64,000 nucleotides of DNA from Starkeya sp. ORNL1 (GCF_012971745.1 NZ_CP048834.1:3968001-4032000); one strand, 5' to 3'. Numbered from the stretch's first letter, positions 7,181 through 16,262 are shown. Numbers and translations: made by a program. The notes: generated from the sequence alone by a model not told the origin.

Positions 7181-9667
7181 TCAGGGCTTCGTCACCTTCG
7201 GCGGTGTCGCCGGGGGATAATAGACCGGCGGCGGCGCGGCGACTGGCGCCGGGTAGACGGGCGGCGGGAACGCCGGTTGCACCACCACCGCCTTCGGGAT
7301 CGCCGGCTGGCGGCCATAGCCGGTCTGGGTGTCGATGCGCAGCTGGCGGGTGATCTCCTCGATCTGCGTGCTGTGGCGCACCACGCGCGGCGTGATCATC
7401 ACCAGCAATTCGACGCGTTGCATCTTGTTGAGCTGCGATTTGAACAGGTCGCCGATCAGCGGCCAGCTGCGTATGCCCGGCACGCCCTGCTCGCTGGTGT
7501 CGAGCCGATCCTGGATCATGCCGCCGAGCAGCACGGTGCGCCCCGACTGCACCAATATGTCGGACTGGATGTCGCGGGTGGCGATGATCGGCTGCTGGTT
7601 GCCTTCCTTCACCGATTGCGAGGGCGTGGTGACGGATTGCTTGACCTTCAGGTCCACGGAGTTGTTGGCGTTGATCTTCGGCGTCACCTCCAGGATGATG
7701 CCGGTATCCTTGATCTCGACGCTCTCCGTGATGGTGGTGCCGCCGGTGGTGCTCGAGGTCTGCTCGCTGGTCTTGTAGGGGATCTGGTCGCCGACGACCA
7801 GGCGGGCCGACTTGCCGTCGACCACGGTGAGATAGGGCGAGGAGATGACCTTGACCTTGGTGACTTCCTGCAGCGCCGTCAGCACGACGTCGACATTGAC
7901 GTCGCCGATACTGCCGCCAATGACCACGGTGGCGCCTGAGCGGCCGGGATCGCCGGGCTCGGGGTCGACCGAGGAACGGGCGACGAAGCCGGCGCCCTCC
8001 AGATACCATTGCACGCCGCGCTGCAGCTCGTCATTGAGCAGCACCTCGACCACGGTGGCCTCGATCACCACCTGGGCCTGCGGGACGTCGAGCGTGCGCA
8101 CCACGTCCTGGATGCGCTTGAACAAGGTGTAGGTGGAATAGACCATCAGCGAGTTGCTGCGCGGATCGGCGACGATGCGCGTGGTGTCGCCATCGCTCCC
8201 GCCTGCCCCACCACCGCCGCCGCCGCCCGCCACGACCGGGCCGCCGCCAACACCACCGCCGCCGAAGCCGCCACCATTGAAGCCACCCTGTGGCAGCATC
8301 ATGCCCGGCACGTTCAGCCCTCCGCCGTCCTCGTCGATGTCGGGGGCGAGCGGGCGGTTATTATTGTTGAAATTGCCGAAGCCATTGTTCAAGGGCGGCG
8401 GCGGGCTGCCGTCGCTGCCGCCTTGCGCGGTCTGGCGGTCACGGATCACCAGTCCGCGGTCGGTCTGCTTCACCACGGTCTGCGACACCGAGACGGCGCC
8501 GAAGATGTTGCTGAGCTGAACCGCGATCTCCTCGGCCTTCAGGTGCTGCAAGGCGATGATGCGCAGCGAGGGGGTGTCCGCCACCGAATAATCCATCTCG
8601 GCGACCAGCTTGCGCAGCCCGTTCAGCAAGCCGGGATCCCGGGTGCTGACGAGCAGCGCGCGTTGCGTCATCAGCGGAATGACGGTGACAGCTCCGGCCG
8701 GCATCTGCGCCGAATAGACCGCCATCACCTGCGTCGCGATCTGCATCGGCTCGCTCTGGCGCAGCGGGACGATGGCGACGCGGTCCTCGGTGATGCCGCG
8801 CGAGGTGAGCGTGTTCATCAGGTCCTGGACCTGCGCGGCGTCGGACGCCGGTGCGCGGATGACGATGGCGTCCTGGGCCGCGGTCGGCAGGATGGTGACG
8901 CCGGGCGGCGAGATCTGGGTGAGCAGGGTCGCCATGGTGTTGGCGCCGCCGCGCGGCAGCTTGACGACGCGGGTCACCACCTCGCCGGCGCGCCCGCTCC
9001 GGGAATTGGTCTCGATGGCCGCCATCGCATCCGCGCTGCCGACCTGGTAGACGCCGCTGAAATAACGGACCACCAGCCCGTTGCGGCCGAGCAGGTCGCG
9101 CAGCACCGCGAGCACCTGGGCGCGCGGGATCGGCTTCTCGGTGTGGAAGGTGATGGTGCCCGGCATCGGGTCCGGCGCGACATAGGTGACGCCCAGCACG
9201 CCGCCCAGCATCTGTTTCAGCACGTCGGGTATGGTGGCGTTGTCGAAATTGATCGAGACCACGCCTTCGGCATCGAAGTTCGGATTGCCGGCAGCGGCGA
9301 TCTCGGCGACGTCGTTGGCGGTCTGCGCAGCATCGGGCTTAATCTCGATGCGCAGCGTGCCGACATAGCCGGTGATCTCGGCCAGCGGCGCGCTCTCGGC
9401 ATTGACGCGGGTGGTATTGATCACCGGACCCTTGCGCTCGGCCTCGCCGGTCCACAAACGCGGCTCGTCGTCCGCCTTCCAGTTACCGCACTCCGTCCAT
9501 TGCGTCGGGACGCCGCGATCGTTGCACGCATTGGTAAGCGCGCCACATCCGCCGAGCGCGAATGCTGCGAAGGCACCGAGCAACGCTGCGCGCACGCACG
9601 CGGCGAGGCGCCGGGCGCTGCCTTCCGCATTGGCATGCCCGTTTGACGACGTACTTACTGAACCCAT
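7181..9667 (-). CDS. sctC: Type III secretion outer-membrane secretin SctC, lipoprotein with GspD-like architecture
   Basis: 828 residues. A hydrophobic signal ends in ALGGC with lipidation Cys41 and no Asp at +2, predicting outer-membrane sorting. Then come an N0 domain (about 118-195, NFDNATIPDVLKQMLGG), an N1 repeat (VVKLPRGGANTMATLLTQI), an N2 repeat (IVPLRQSEPMQIATQVM), and an N3 repeat interrupted by a Gly/Asn-rich loop of about 90 residues. The secretin core follows from VEATVV-type strands through VPGIRSWPLIGDLF, with a Pro-rich tail. The Gly-rich loop in N3 and the multi-N layout are typical of GspD rather than of YscC. No T2SS genes are in the window and no other SctC candidate exists, so it most likely serves this T3SS. 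Confidence 0.8.
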   Translation of the reverse strand: MGSVSTSSNGHANAEGSARRLAACVRAALLGAFAAFALGGCGALTNACNDRGVPTQWTECGNWKADDEPRLWTGEAERKGPVINTTRVNAESAPLAEITGYVGTLRIEIKPDAAQTANDVAEIAAAGNPNFDAEGVVSINFDNATIPDVLKQMLGGVLGVTYVAPDPMPGTITFHTEKPIPRAQVLAVLRDLLGRNGLVVRYFSGVYQVGSADAMAAIETNSRSGRAGEVVTRVVKLPRGGANTMATLLTQISPPGVTILPTAAQDAIVIRAPASDAAQVQDLMNTLTSRGITEDRVAIVPLRQSEPMQIATQVMAVYSAQMPAGAVTVIPLMTQRALLVSTRDPGLLNGLRKLVAEMDYSVADTPSLRIIALQHLKAEEIAVQLSNIFGAVSVSQTVVKQTDRGLVIRDRQTAQGGSDGSPPPPLNNGFGNFNNNNRPLAPDIDEDGGGLNVPGMMLPQGGFNGGGFGGGGVGGGPVVAGGGGGGGAGGSDGDTTRIVADPRSNSLMVYSTYTLFKRIQDVVRTLDVPQAQVVIEATVVEVLLNDELQRGVQWYLEGAGFVARSSVDPEPGDPGRSGATVVIGGSIGDVNVDVVLTALQEVTKVKVISSPYLTVVDGKSARLVVGDQIPYKTSEQTSSTTGGTTITESVEIKDTGIILEVTPKINANNSVDLKVKQSVTTPSQSVKEGNQQPIIATRDIQSDILVQSGRTVLLGGMIQDRLDTSEQGVPGIRSWPLIGDLFKSQLNKMQRVELLVMITPRVVRHSTQIEEITRQLRIDTQTGYGRQPAIPKAVVVQPAFPPPVYPAPVAAPPPVYYPPATPPKVTKP

Positions 9668-10062
9668 CGGTCGTGCCGAATCGCCCCTGGTCTACCGTCA
9701 TCCGCGCGACGGAGCGTTTCCTCGCCCGCATCGCTTCGGCCCCGCCGTTCTTTTGCGGAACACTGGAGCGGCGACGTGATTAACGGAAGACGAAAGCGGG
9801 AGCATCAGCAACGGTTTGTGCGACGTGTGGCGTCGTTACAACGTTTAGCCTTCGATCTCGATTGGAAATCAGCCATAGTGACTTGAAATACGGTCGCAAT
9901 TATTATTTTTGACTAATCTAGAAAAAATTGGAAATTATTATACATGATTATCTTCTAGATTGCGGATGGTTAGCCGGTATGATGGGAAGTCCCCGGCGGT
10001 CACTTCGGGGGAAGTGCGCCGAGAGGCACGGCTGGGCACCAGCCACCTGCGGGGGCGGGACG
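9668..10062. other. AT-rich divergent intergenic region between sctC and the HTH gene
   Basis: A strikingly AT-rich stretch (about 9840-9960) in GC-rich surroundings, lying between divergent genes, so it probably holds promoters for both. It contains an 8-bp inverted repeat, AATCTAGA (9915-9922) and TCTAGATT (9954-9961), a candidate operator. A TTG at 9928 opens the downstream frame early, but the translated leader looks non-coding. Confidence 0.5.
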
Positions 10063-11193
10063 ATGGATCGGCTTGTAGATGGCCAGCGGCGCGCCGCCGT
10101 CATGCGCGGACGCTTGGGCACAAATTATCCTGCGCACCGGCCGCCGGTGCGCAGCCTCGCGGGGAAACTGCATCTCACGCGGATCGCGCTCGGCTGCTCC
10201 ACCAACAAGGAGCTGGTCTCGCGATTCGCGGCGGTCAACCGCGCCACCGCCTTCACCTCGCAGAACGCCTATAAATGGCTGAGCGGCAAGGCCATGCCGC
10301 GCATGTCGAGCGTCTATGAGGACTGGTCTCAGATCCTCGGCGGCAAGCTCGCCGCGCCCTTCATCGCCGCCTGTTCGTTCGAGGAATTCACCCGCGCCTT
10401 GCGCCAGCACTTCGACATACCCGAGGCCGCCATCAGCGAGTTGCGCGGCGAGCCTGCCCCGTCCCTCGAAGAGGTGCCGGACGGCGGCTGGAGGGAGGAT
10501 GCCGGCACATTGGACGAGGCGCGCCGCGCCGACGCCGGGGGCGGAGAATTGCCGCGGGTCGAACCGGCGCGTGGCGACCTGTGGCGCGGCGAAGCGCGCC
10601 GGCGCAACGCACTGATGGCGGGCAATTTCCTCGGCGTCTCGCCGGCCTGGTCGCGGGCACAGGCGGGCCGGCTCCTGATCGGCGCCGCCCGCATAGGCTA
10701 TCGCCGCGATGACGAGCTGTGGATCGACTATATCGAGCGGGTGGTGGGCCATGCTGTCCACTATGCCGGCAGCATGGTGACCGACAATCGGACTGTGCAG
10801 TCGGCTATGGAATGCATGCCGACCGGGCGGGTCTATCTGCTGGCGCTGCAATTCCCCACCTTTCCCGCCAATCTCATCGGCGGCCTGCTGTGCGGAACCG
10901 TGCTTCATGATCCCGATGCGCGCTCGGTCGCCTCGCGCATCCTGTTCGTTCGCAGCCATGCACTCGACTGGGACGGGCTTCTGGCCCGCATCGGCTATGC
11001 CACCCATGACGATGCGACGCTGGCGCGCGAACTCGAGGCGCTCGGCTATATTGGCGGCGAGCGTGCCGGCGAGGTGGCCGGCCAGATCGTGCGCTTCCTG
11101 GCACCGCCGGGCGAATCATCCGGCACCATCGAGGCCGGCCCGGCCGAACTCAACAGCGTCGGCTACGCGCTCGACAGCCTGACGCCGCTCTAG
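10063..11193 (+). CDS. Putative DNA-binding regulator of the T3SS locus (N-terminal HTH, unknown C-terminal domain)
   Basis: 376 residues from the ATG after GGGGGCGGGA. Residues about 28-95 look like an XRE-type helix-turn-helix: a long helix with LAGKLHLTRIALGCSTNKEL, then FTSQNAYKWLSGKAMPR, where the KWLSGKxxPR stretch recalls recognition-helix ends of phage-type and IS-type regulators. The middle (150-215) is Glu/Ala/Arg-rich and probably a linker. The C-terminal part (about 220-370) is a folded domain that I cannot assign. It is divergent from sctC across an AT-rich region and inside the T3SS locus, so regulation of the locus is likely. Alternatively it is an unrelated regulator. Confidence 0.6.
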   Translation: MDRLVDGQRRAAVMRGRLGTNYPAHRPPVRSLAGKLHLTRIALGCSTNKELVSRFAAVNRATAFTSQNAYKWLSGKAMPRMSSVYEDWSQILGGKLAAPFIAACSFEEFTRALRQHFDIPEAAISELRGEPAPSLEEVPDGGWREDAGTLDEARRADAGGGELPRVEPARGDLWRGEARRRNALMAGNFLGVSPAWSRAQAGRLLIGAARIGYRRDDELWIDYIERVVGHAVHYAGSMVTDNRTVQSAMECMPTGRVYLLALQFPTFPANLIGGLLCGTVLHDPDARSVASRILFVRSHALDWDGLLARIGYATHDDATLARELEALGYIGGERAGEVAGQIVRFLAPPGESSGTIEAGPAELNSVGYALDSLTPL

Positions 11194-11307
11194 AGCATTT
11201 CCCGATCAGATGGAATCATCTGATCGAAGAGGAATTGCTCCAGTCTATTGAATCGAGAGCACTTTCTTATCGTTCGGATGCTCCCATCCGAACGATAAGG
11301 GCTCTAG
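11190..11307. repeat. Compound palindromic repeat, family B copy 1
   Basis: Starts and ends with the complementary AGAGCATTT-type and GGGCTCTAG ends. Inside are GATCAGATGGAATCATCTGATC and CGTTCGGATGCTCCCATCCGAACG hairpins. The same unit occurs in inverted orientation at 43718-43834, and one half at 18676. It supplies the stop codon of both convergent genes that meet here. Confidence 0.8.
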
Positions 11308-11789
11308 GGACAGAGCTCGGCGAGCGGCCCGTGCACGCCGGCGCAGCCACGATCCAGACGCACTTGGGCAATGGAGCGTGGACCGTGCGCGGCGGCCAGA
11401 CCTTCGAACAGGAAAGCGGTCTCCTGCCCGTCCGGCGCGATCAGCAGCAATAGTGGCGTGCCGGCCGCACGGATGGATTCCAGCGCCGCCCTCAGATTGG
11501 CATCGTCGAGCATGGCGTCGAGCCCGACGCGGTCGCGCCCAGCGGGACCGAAGGCGACGCCGTCCTGTTGTGCGAGGAAGACAGCCGCGCTTTCGCCGCG
11601 CACCGTTGCGCCGGCTGTCAGTACTACGTCCGCAACTGCCGCCATCTGCCGCTCCGGCTGCTGTGCCGTGCGGGCGGCGGGGAGCAGCAGCAATATGGCC
11701 GGCAGCATCACCGCCACGAGGGTGAAGAACAGGTCCGCCTGCGGATCCGCCAGCCCGGCGAGGCCGCCCTCTCGCAGCTCAGTGCGCAT
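11304..11789 (-). CDS. ExbD/TolR-like membrane protein in the sctV operon
   Basis: 161 residues. One membrane helix (about 19-39) begins with Asp19 in PQADLFFTLVAVML, the position where ExbD, TolR and MotB carry the proton-carrying Asp. A periplasmic alpha/beta domain follows (about 45-155; LLLLIAPDGQETAFLFEGL), with two Cys near the C-terminus. The start ATG lies 11 bp inside the end of the ExbB/MotA-like gene, so the two are translationally coupled. Both follow sctV closely. In known systems such pairs convert the proton gradient into movement across the periplasm. I am confident of the topology and the pairing; the family call itself is moderate. Confidence 0.6.
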   Translation of the reverse strand: MRTELREGGLAGLADPQADLFFTLVAVMLPAILLLLPAARTAQQPERQMAAVADVVLTAGATVRGESAAVFLAQQDGVAFGPAGRDRVGLDAMLDDANLRAALESIRAAGTPLLLLIAPDGQETAFLFEGLAAAHGPRSIAQVRLDRGCAGVHGPLAELCP

Positions 11790-12885
11790 CGGCGCTGCCG
11801 CGGGTTGCCTCGACTAGCCTCAGGCATTCGGCATCGAGTTCGGCCTCGTTCTTCTCCAGCGCCGCCAGGAGCGCCGCCGAGAGGATGGCGGCGACCAGGC
11901 CGAGCAGCGTGGTCTGGAATTTCAGAGCGAGGCCGGCGAGGCTCGCGGCGACGTCCAGCCCGCCGCCGCGATTGACCCCAGTGCCGATCGGCAGCGCGCC
12001 GATGGCGGTGGCAAGCCCCACCACGGTGCCGAGGAAGCCGAGCAGCGGCAGGAAGGACAGCAGCGCGCGGAAGAAGCGGCGCGAGGCATCGTGGAAGCCG
12101 GCGAGCGCGGCAGGCGCCGTCTCACCGTCGAGCGCGGCCTCGATGGTGAGGAAGCTGCGCCGGTGCGCCGCGCGCGGGCGCAGCCGCTCGAGCACCGCGG
12201 TCAGGCCCGGGTGTGACGGCTTGCCTTGCCCGGAGAGCCCGAGCCGCACTGCGGCGAGCACGGCCCGTTCGCGCGCCTGCAACAGCGCGGCGTCGGTGAG
12301 GAAGGCCAGCGCGGTGAAGAACAGCAGCACGATGGCGTAATGGATCACGGTTTCGCCTTCGAGCGCGGCGCGCACCATCTCCAGCGTCGCGCCATGAGCG
12401 GTGACGAAGGGCAGCGCCGCGTAGAAGGCAAGGGTGAAGGCGCCGCCGAGTGCGAGCGCGGCGAGCAGCGATTGCGCCTGGGGCGCGCCGCCGGCTGCTG
12501 CGGGATTGCGCCAGAAGCGGGCGAAGCGCCACTCATTGGTCTCGGCGAGCAGCCGGCTCGCGAACAGGCAGACCACGATCTGTGGCCACACCATGCTTTG
12601 CTTTATTGCGCCGGCTAATGGCTCGCCTTGGGCCAGAAGGGTGCCTACCGGCAGATAGAGCGCGATGGCCGCCAGCAGCACGGCTCCGAGGCGCAGCGCG
12701 GCGTCGTGCAGCGTGGTGGCGGGACCGGCGAGGCCGAGCCCGGTGAGCGCCACACCGAGGGCCGCGAGCATCCAGAGGGTACCGCCTGCGTCTCTTGCCT
12801 CCAGCGCCAGGAACAGCGCAAACGACGCCAACAGGCATGCGCCATAGGCCCGGAGCATCCCGCTGGGTCCGGCGTCCGTGTCCAC
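11779..12885 (-). CDS. MotA/TolQ/ExbB-like proton channel protein in the sctV operon
   Basis: 368 residues from GTG (ATG nine codons later is possible), three bases after the sctV stop. Hydrophobic segments lie at about 11-30, 35-57, 65-86, 95-113, 140-165, 180-203, 273-298 and 312-345. The last two carry the ExbB/MotA pattern: GFLGTVVGLATAI with Thr287, and LALKFQTTLLGLVAAI with Thr325-Thr326, the positions that line the channel in ExbB. A cytoplasmic loop (205-265) separates them from the rest. The additional N-terminal helices exceed those of ExbB (three) and MotA (four). Flagella use MotA stators, but non-flagellar T3SSs are not known to need one, so this placement is remarkable. Confidence 0.7.
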   Translation of the reverse strand: MDTDAGPSGMLRAYGACLLASFALFLALEARDAGGTLWMLAALGVALTGLGLAGPATTLHDAALRLGAVLLAAIALYLPVGTLLAQGEPLAGAIKQSMVWPQIVVCLFASRLLAETNEWRFARFWRNPAAAGGAPQAQSLLAALALGGAFTLAFYAALPFVTAHGATLEMVRAALEGETVIHYAIVLLFFTALAFLTDAALLQARERAVLAAVRLGLSGQGKPSHPGLTAVLERLRPRAAHRRSFLTIEAALDGETAPAALAGFHDASRRFFRALLSFLPLLGFLGTVVGLATAIGALPIGTGVNRGGGLDVAASLAGLALKFQTTLLGLVAAILSAALLAALEKNEAELDAECLRLVEATRGSADAH

Positions 12886-12888
12886 GGC

Positions 12889-15015
12889 CTACGCCGCCTT
12901 GATCTGCGGCGTGATCTTGATGCGATCGAGCGGCTGCACGTTCGCGCTGGCGGTGAGCTCCTGGTAGGAGAGCACGGCGAACTCCGGGAAGTCGCGCTCG
13001 ATGATCTTGCGCATGAAGCGGCGAATATCCATCGGCGCCAGGATCACCGGGGTCAGCACCTGCTGCGTCGAATTGCCGGCGGCGGCGCGGATGGCATTGA
13101 TCAGCTCGCGGTGCACATCCGGCGAGAGTGCGAGATAGGAGGCGCCCGAGGTCTGGCGCACCGCGCCGCGCACCACGTCCTCGATCTCCTTCGAGACGAG
13201 GTAGGCAGGAATCACGTTCTGCCCGCCGGAGAATTTATGGGTGATGTAGCGGCTGAGCGCGCCGCGTACATGCTCCACCAGCATGATCGGGTCTTTCTCG
13301 CGCTGGCCCCAGGTCACCAGCGCCTCGAGGATGGTGCGCATGTCGCGGATCGAGACCTCCTCGGCGACGAGGCGCTGCAGCACGTCGGTGATGGTGACGA
13401 TGGGCAACAAGCGGGTCACCTCGCGCACCAGCTCGCCGAAATTCTTCTGCATCTGGTTCATCAGGAACATGGTTTCCTGGACGCCGACGAACTCGGAGGC
13501 ATGCGACTTCAGCACATGGGCGAGGTGGTAGGTCAGCATGCTGGAGAGTGTCATGACCTGGATGCCGGCGCGCTCGATCAGCGGCAAATGCTTCACCGCT
13601 ACCCAGTAGCTCGGGGTGCGCGGCAGGAAGTCCTCGCCGCGCTCGAACGGGATGTCGAACATGCGCAGATTGGCTTCCGATTCGCGCACGATGCAGAAGC
13701 CCGGCCGCGCGACGCCGGCGGCGACCGGGATCTCGTTGACGAGGATGCGGTACTCGCCCTCGCGTAGGTTCTCGTTGAGCCGCAGATTGATGCCGGGAAA
13801 CGGCACGCCGAGGTCGAAATACAGCGCGCGACGCACCCGCGCGACTTCACGGTCGAGCTTCTCCGGGCGGATCGAGTTGCGCACGCTGGCGGCGATGTCG
13901 ACGATCAGCGGCACGGTGAGGGCGAAGGTCACCGGCTCGACCGGGCCGAGCTTCTCGTCGTCGTCATCGGGGAAGGTGGGCACCATGCCCTTGGGCGAGA
14001 GCGCCGGGGCGAGTGCCGGCATTTCGAGCGAGCGCTGGCCGGTGACGACATTGCTGCGCTTGCGCATGATCAGGTAGCCGCCGCCGCCGCAGACGACGGC
14101 GAGCACCAGGAAGGTGAGGGTCGGGAAGCCCGGCACCATGGCGAAGATGCCGAGGATCGCCGCGGTGATCATCAGCGCCTTCGGCTCATTGACCAGCTGC
14201 TTGGCGATATCGCTGCCGAGGTCCTCATTGTCGTCGGAGGAGACGCGGGTGACGATGAAGCCGGCGGTGATGGAGACAAACAGCGCCGGAATCTGCGAGA
14301 CCAGGCCGTCGCCGATGGTGAGCAGCGAATAGCGGTGGATTGCTTCGCTCACCGGCATGCCGAGCTGCAAGGTGCCGATGGAGATGCCGCCGATCAGATT
14401 GATGGCGATGATGATGAGGCCGGCGACGGCATCGCCCTTCACGAACTTCATGGCGCCGTCCATGGCGCCGTAGAGCTGGCTTTCCTTCTCCAGCTTGTTG
14501 CGCCGGCGCTTGGCCTCGTCGAGCTCGATCATGCCGGCGCGCATGTCGCTGTCGATCGACATCTGCTTGCCGGGCATGGAATCCAGCGAGAAGCGCGCCG
14601 ACACTTCGGCGACGCGTTCCGAGCCCTTGGTAATGACCATGAAATTCACGATGGTCAGGATCAGGAACACCACCAGGCCGACCACGAGATTGCCGGCGAT
14701 GACGAACTTGCCGAAGGTCTCGACGATGTGGCCGGCGTCGGCCTGGATCAGGATCAGGCGGGTGGTGGTGATGGCGAGCGCGAGGCGGAACAGCGTCGTC
14801 AGCAGCAGGATCGAGGGGAAGGCCGAGAGCTGGACCACGTCCTTCAGATAGACCGCGGCCATCAAAAGGATGGCGGCCAGCGACAGATTGATGGCGATCA
14901 GGACGTCCACCAATGCCGTCGGCAATGGCAGGATCATCATGAAGACGATGCAGATCAGCAGGAAGGCGAGCAGCAGATCATTGCGCTTGGAAAGCGTCTG
15001 CAGAAAACCCGTCAT
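12889..15015 (-). CDS. sctV: Type III secretion export gate protein SctV
   Basis: 708 residues from the ATG at 15015; a GTG at 15057 would add 14 basic residues. The N-terminal half has the FHIPEP-type membrane domain (about eight helices, residues 15-320) with SAFPSILLLTTLFRLALAI and the conserved cytoplasmic loop MPGKQMSIDSDMRAGMI. The C-terminal half is the cytoplasmic domain that forms the nonameric ring and binds chaperone-substrate complexes. SctV is the major export gate of the injectisome. It stands in an operon with the coiled-coil gene upstream and the ExbB/ExbD-like genes downstream, whereas sctX and sctY, its usual partners in Ysc systems, are in another operon about 7 kb away. 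Confidence 0.97.
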   Translation of the reverse strand: MTGFLQTLSKRNDLLLAFLLICIVFMMILPLPTALVDVLIAINLSLAAILLMAAVYLKDVVQLSAFPSILLLTTLFRLALAITTTRLILIQADAGHIVETFGKFVIAGNLVVGLVVFLILTIVNFMVITKGSERVAEVSARFSLDSMPGKQMSIDSDMRAGMIELDEAKRRRNKLEKESQLYGAMDGAMKFVKGDAVAGLIIIAINLIGGISIGTLQLGMPVSEAIHRYSLLTIGDGLVSQIPALFVSITAGFIVTRVSSDDNEDLGSDIAKQLVNEPKALMITAAILGIFAMVPGFPTLTFLVLAVVCGGGGYLIMRKRSNVVTGQRSLEMPALAPALSPKGMVPTFPDDDDEKLGPVEPVTFALTVPLIVDIAASVRNSIRPEKLDREVARVRRALYFDLGVPFPGINLRLNENLREGEYRILVNEIPVAAGVARPGFCIVRESEANLRMFDIPFERGEDFLPRTPSYWVAVKHLPLIERAGIQVMTLSSMLTYHLAHVLKSHASEFVGVQETMFLMNQMQKNFGELVREVTRLLPIVTITDVLQRLVAEEVSIRDMRTILEALVTWGQREKDPIMLVEHVRGALSRYITHKFSGGQNVIPAYLVSKEIEDVVRGAVRQTSGASYLALSPDVHRELINAIRAAAGNSTQQVLTPVILAPMDIRRFMRKIIERDFPEFAVLSYQELTASANVQPLDRIKITPQIKAA

Positions 15016-15057
15016 ACCGCCATCACCTCGTCCCCGGTCCTTGTTCCGCCGCTTCAC

Positions 15058-16200
15058 CTAGACGGCGATGCGCAGGCGGATCCCGTCATCGGCCCCGCCA
15101 TTGGTGTCGGTGGGGATCGAATCCAGTGCGCTGAGCACGGCCACCACCTCGGCGACCGCGGTGGCGAGGGCCAGCGCGGCAGCGGCCAGCTTGCGGTCGA
15201 TCGCCTGGTCCGCCGCGGTCTTGCCGGCGAGTGAGGCCGGCGCCTCCTCCTCTTCCGGCTGCACCAGCGGCGTTGCCTGCGGCGCCGTGGCTTCCCCGGT
15301 GCTTGACCCAAGGAAGGCGCTGAACTGCTTGAGCTGCTCGGCGAGGTTCTCGAAGACCCGGTCTATGTCCTCGTCCCAGTTGAAGTCCTCGAGCTGGCCA
15401 AGGTCGCCGCGGCCCTGGATGGTCAGGGCATATTGCGCGAGCACGTTGAGCGCGACCGCTCGCAGCGCCTCGAGGCCCTCATAGGCGGTCTTCTCGGTGT
15501 CCATCTTGGTATTGAGCGTCGCGATCTCGCCGTCGAGCTGGCTGATCTGCGTGTCGAGCGTCCGGATCTCGCGGTCCAGCGTCTGGATCCGGCCGTTGAT
15601 GGTGTTGAGCTGGCCGATCTTCTGGTCGCGTTGCGCGATCAGCGCCGAGGCATCCTTTCCCGCGGCGGTCAGTACGGCGATCTGGACATTCAGTGCGGTG
15701 ATTTCACCGGTGAGGCCCTGGGCCTGTCCCGCGAGCCCCGCGCGCTCCGATAACTTGCCGCTTCGCTCGCTCGCCAGGGCGTCGCGTTCGGTGGTCTTGG
15801 CCGCCTTCTGCTCCGCGAGCTGGTTATATGCCTCGCGATGCTGCGCAATGCCTTCGGACAGGCCGCCGGCATCGCCGAGCAGCGTGCGCAGCGCATTCGC
15901 CAGCATCTCGTTGCGCTTGTCGCGCGCCTGGTCGAGGGTCTGGTCGAGCAGCTGCGCCACCTCGGCGAGGATGGCGGCGGTGTCCTCAGGGCTGTTCGGC
16001 GTGCGGATGCCAAGCGTCGCCAGCGAAAGCTTCTGGAAGCCGAGATCGAGCTTGAGCGTCGCCGGCAGCAGCGAGGTGTTGGGCGAAGTGCTGGACGTCG
16101 TCTCGCTCGCCGAACCGGCCGCCGGCGTCGAGACGGGAGGCAGCGCCGTGGTGTCCGTGCTCGGCACCGGCAGGTTGTTCGGCAGCGTGACGGTCGACAT
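15058..16200 (-). CDS. Long coiled-coil protein at the head of the sctV operon, unknown T3SS component or substrate
   Basis: 380 residues. A Ser/Thr/Pro-rich N-terminus of about 50 residues without a signal peptide, suitable as a type III secretion signal, is followed by helical sequence. Residues 115-240 form a strong heptad coiled coil rich in Ala, Gln, Leu, Asp and Thr (QISQLDGEIATLNTKMDT). The tail includes an Ala-rich hydrophobic helix near the C-terminus (KLAAAALALATAVAEVVAVL). No family is recognised. Overall it resembles hydrophilic translocators or coiled-coil effectors, but it could be a structural or molecular-ruler protein. Operator-like site S6 lies 70 bp before its ATG, making it the first gene of the sctV unit. 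Confidence 0.6.
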   Translation of the reverse strand: MSTVTLPNNLPVPSTDTTALPPVSTPAAGSASETTSSTSPNTSLLPATLKLDLGFQKLSLATLGIRTPNSPEDTAAILAEVAQLLDQTLDQARDKRNEMLANALRTLLGDAGGLSEGIAQHREAYNQLAEQKAAKTTERDALASERSGKLSERAGLAGQAQGLTGEITALNVQIAVLTAAGKDASALIAQRDQKIGQLNTINGRIQTLDREIRTLDTQISQLDGEIATLNTKMDTEKTAYEGLEALRAVALNVLAQYALTIQGRGDLGQLEDFNWDEDIDRVFENLAEQLKQFSAFLGSSTGEATAPQATPLVQPEEEEAPASLAGKTAADQAIDRKLAAAALALATAVAEVVAVLSALDSIPTDTNGGADDGIRLRIAV

Positions 16201-16262
16201 GGCGCAGCCCTCGACGGAGCGGGAAATCAGCTGTCATTCTGGCCCGCCCGGCGCACCGGCTT

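Noticed and set aside
8009..9646. A 545-residue plus-strand open frame opposite sctC
   Set aside because: Antisense shadow of the secretin; no domain and biased Arg/Asp/His content.
7181..9667. Assignment of the secretin to a type II secretion or pilus system
   Set aside because: No gsp, pil or cpa genes are in the window, the gene lies inside the T3SS locus, and no other SctC exists there. The GspD-like domain layout is reported as a finding instead.
9928..10062. TTG start at 9928 for the HTH protein
   Set aside because: The extra 45 residues come from the AT-rich promoter-like region and look non-coding; the ATG at 10063 has a good ribosome binding site.
11304..12885. A true flagellar MotA/MotB stator
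   Set aside because: The second protein lacks an OmpA-like peptidoglycan-binding domain and the first has extra N-terminal helices; ExbB/ExbD or TolQ/TolR type is closer.
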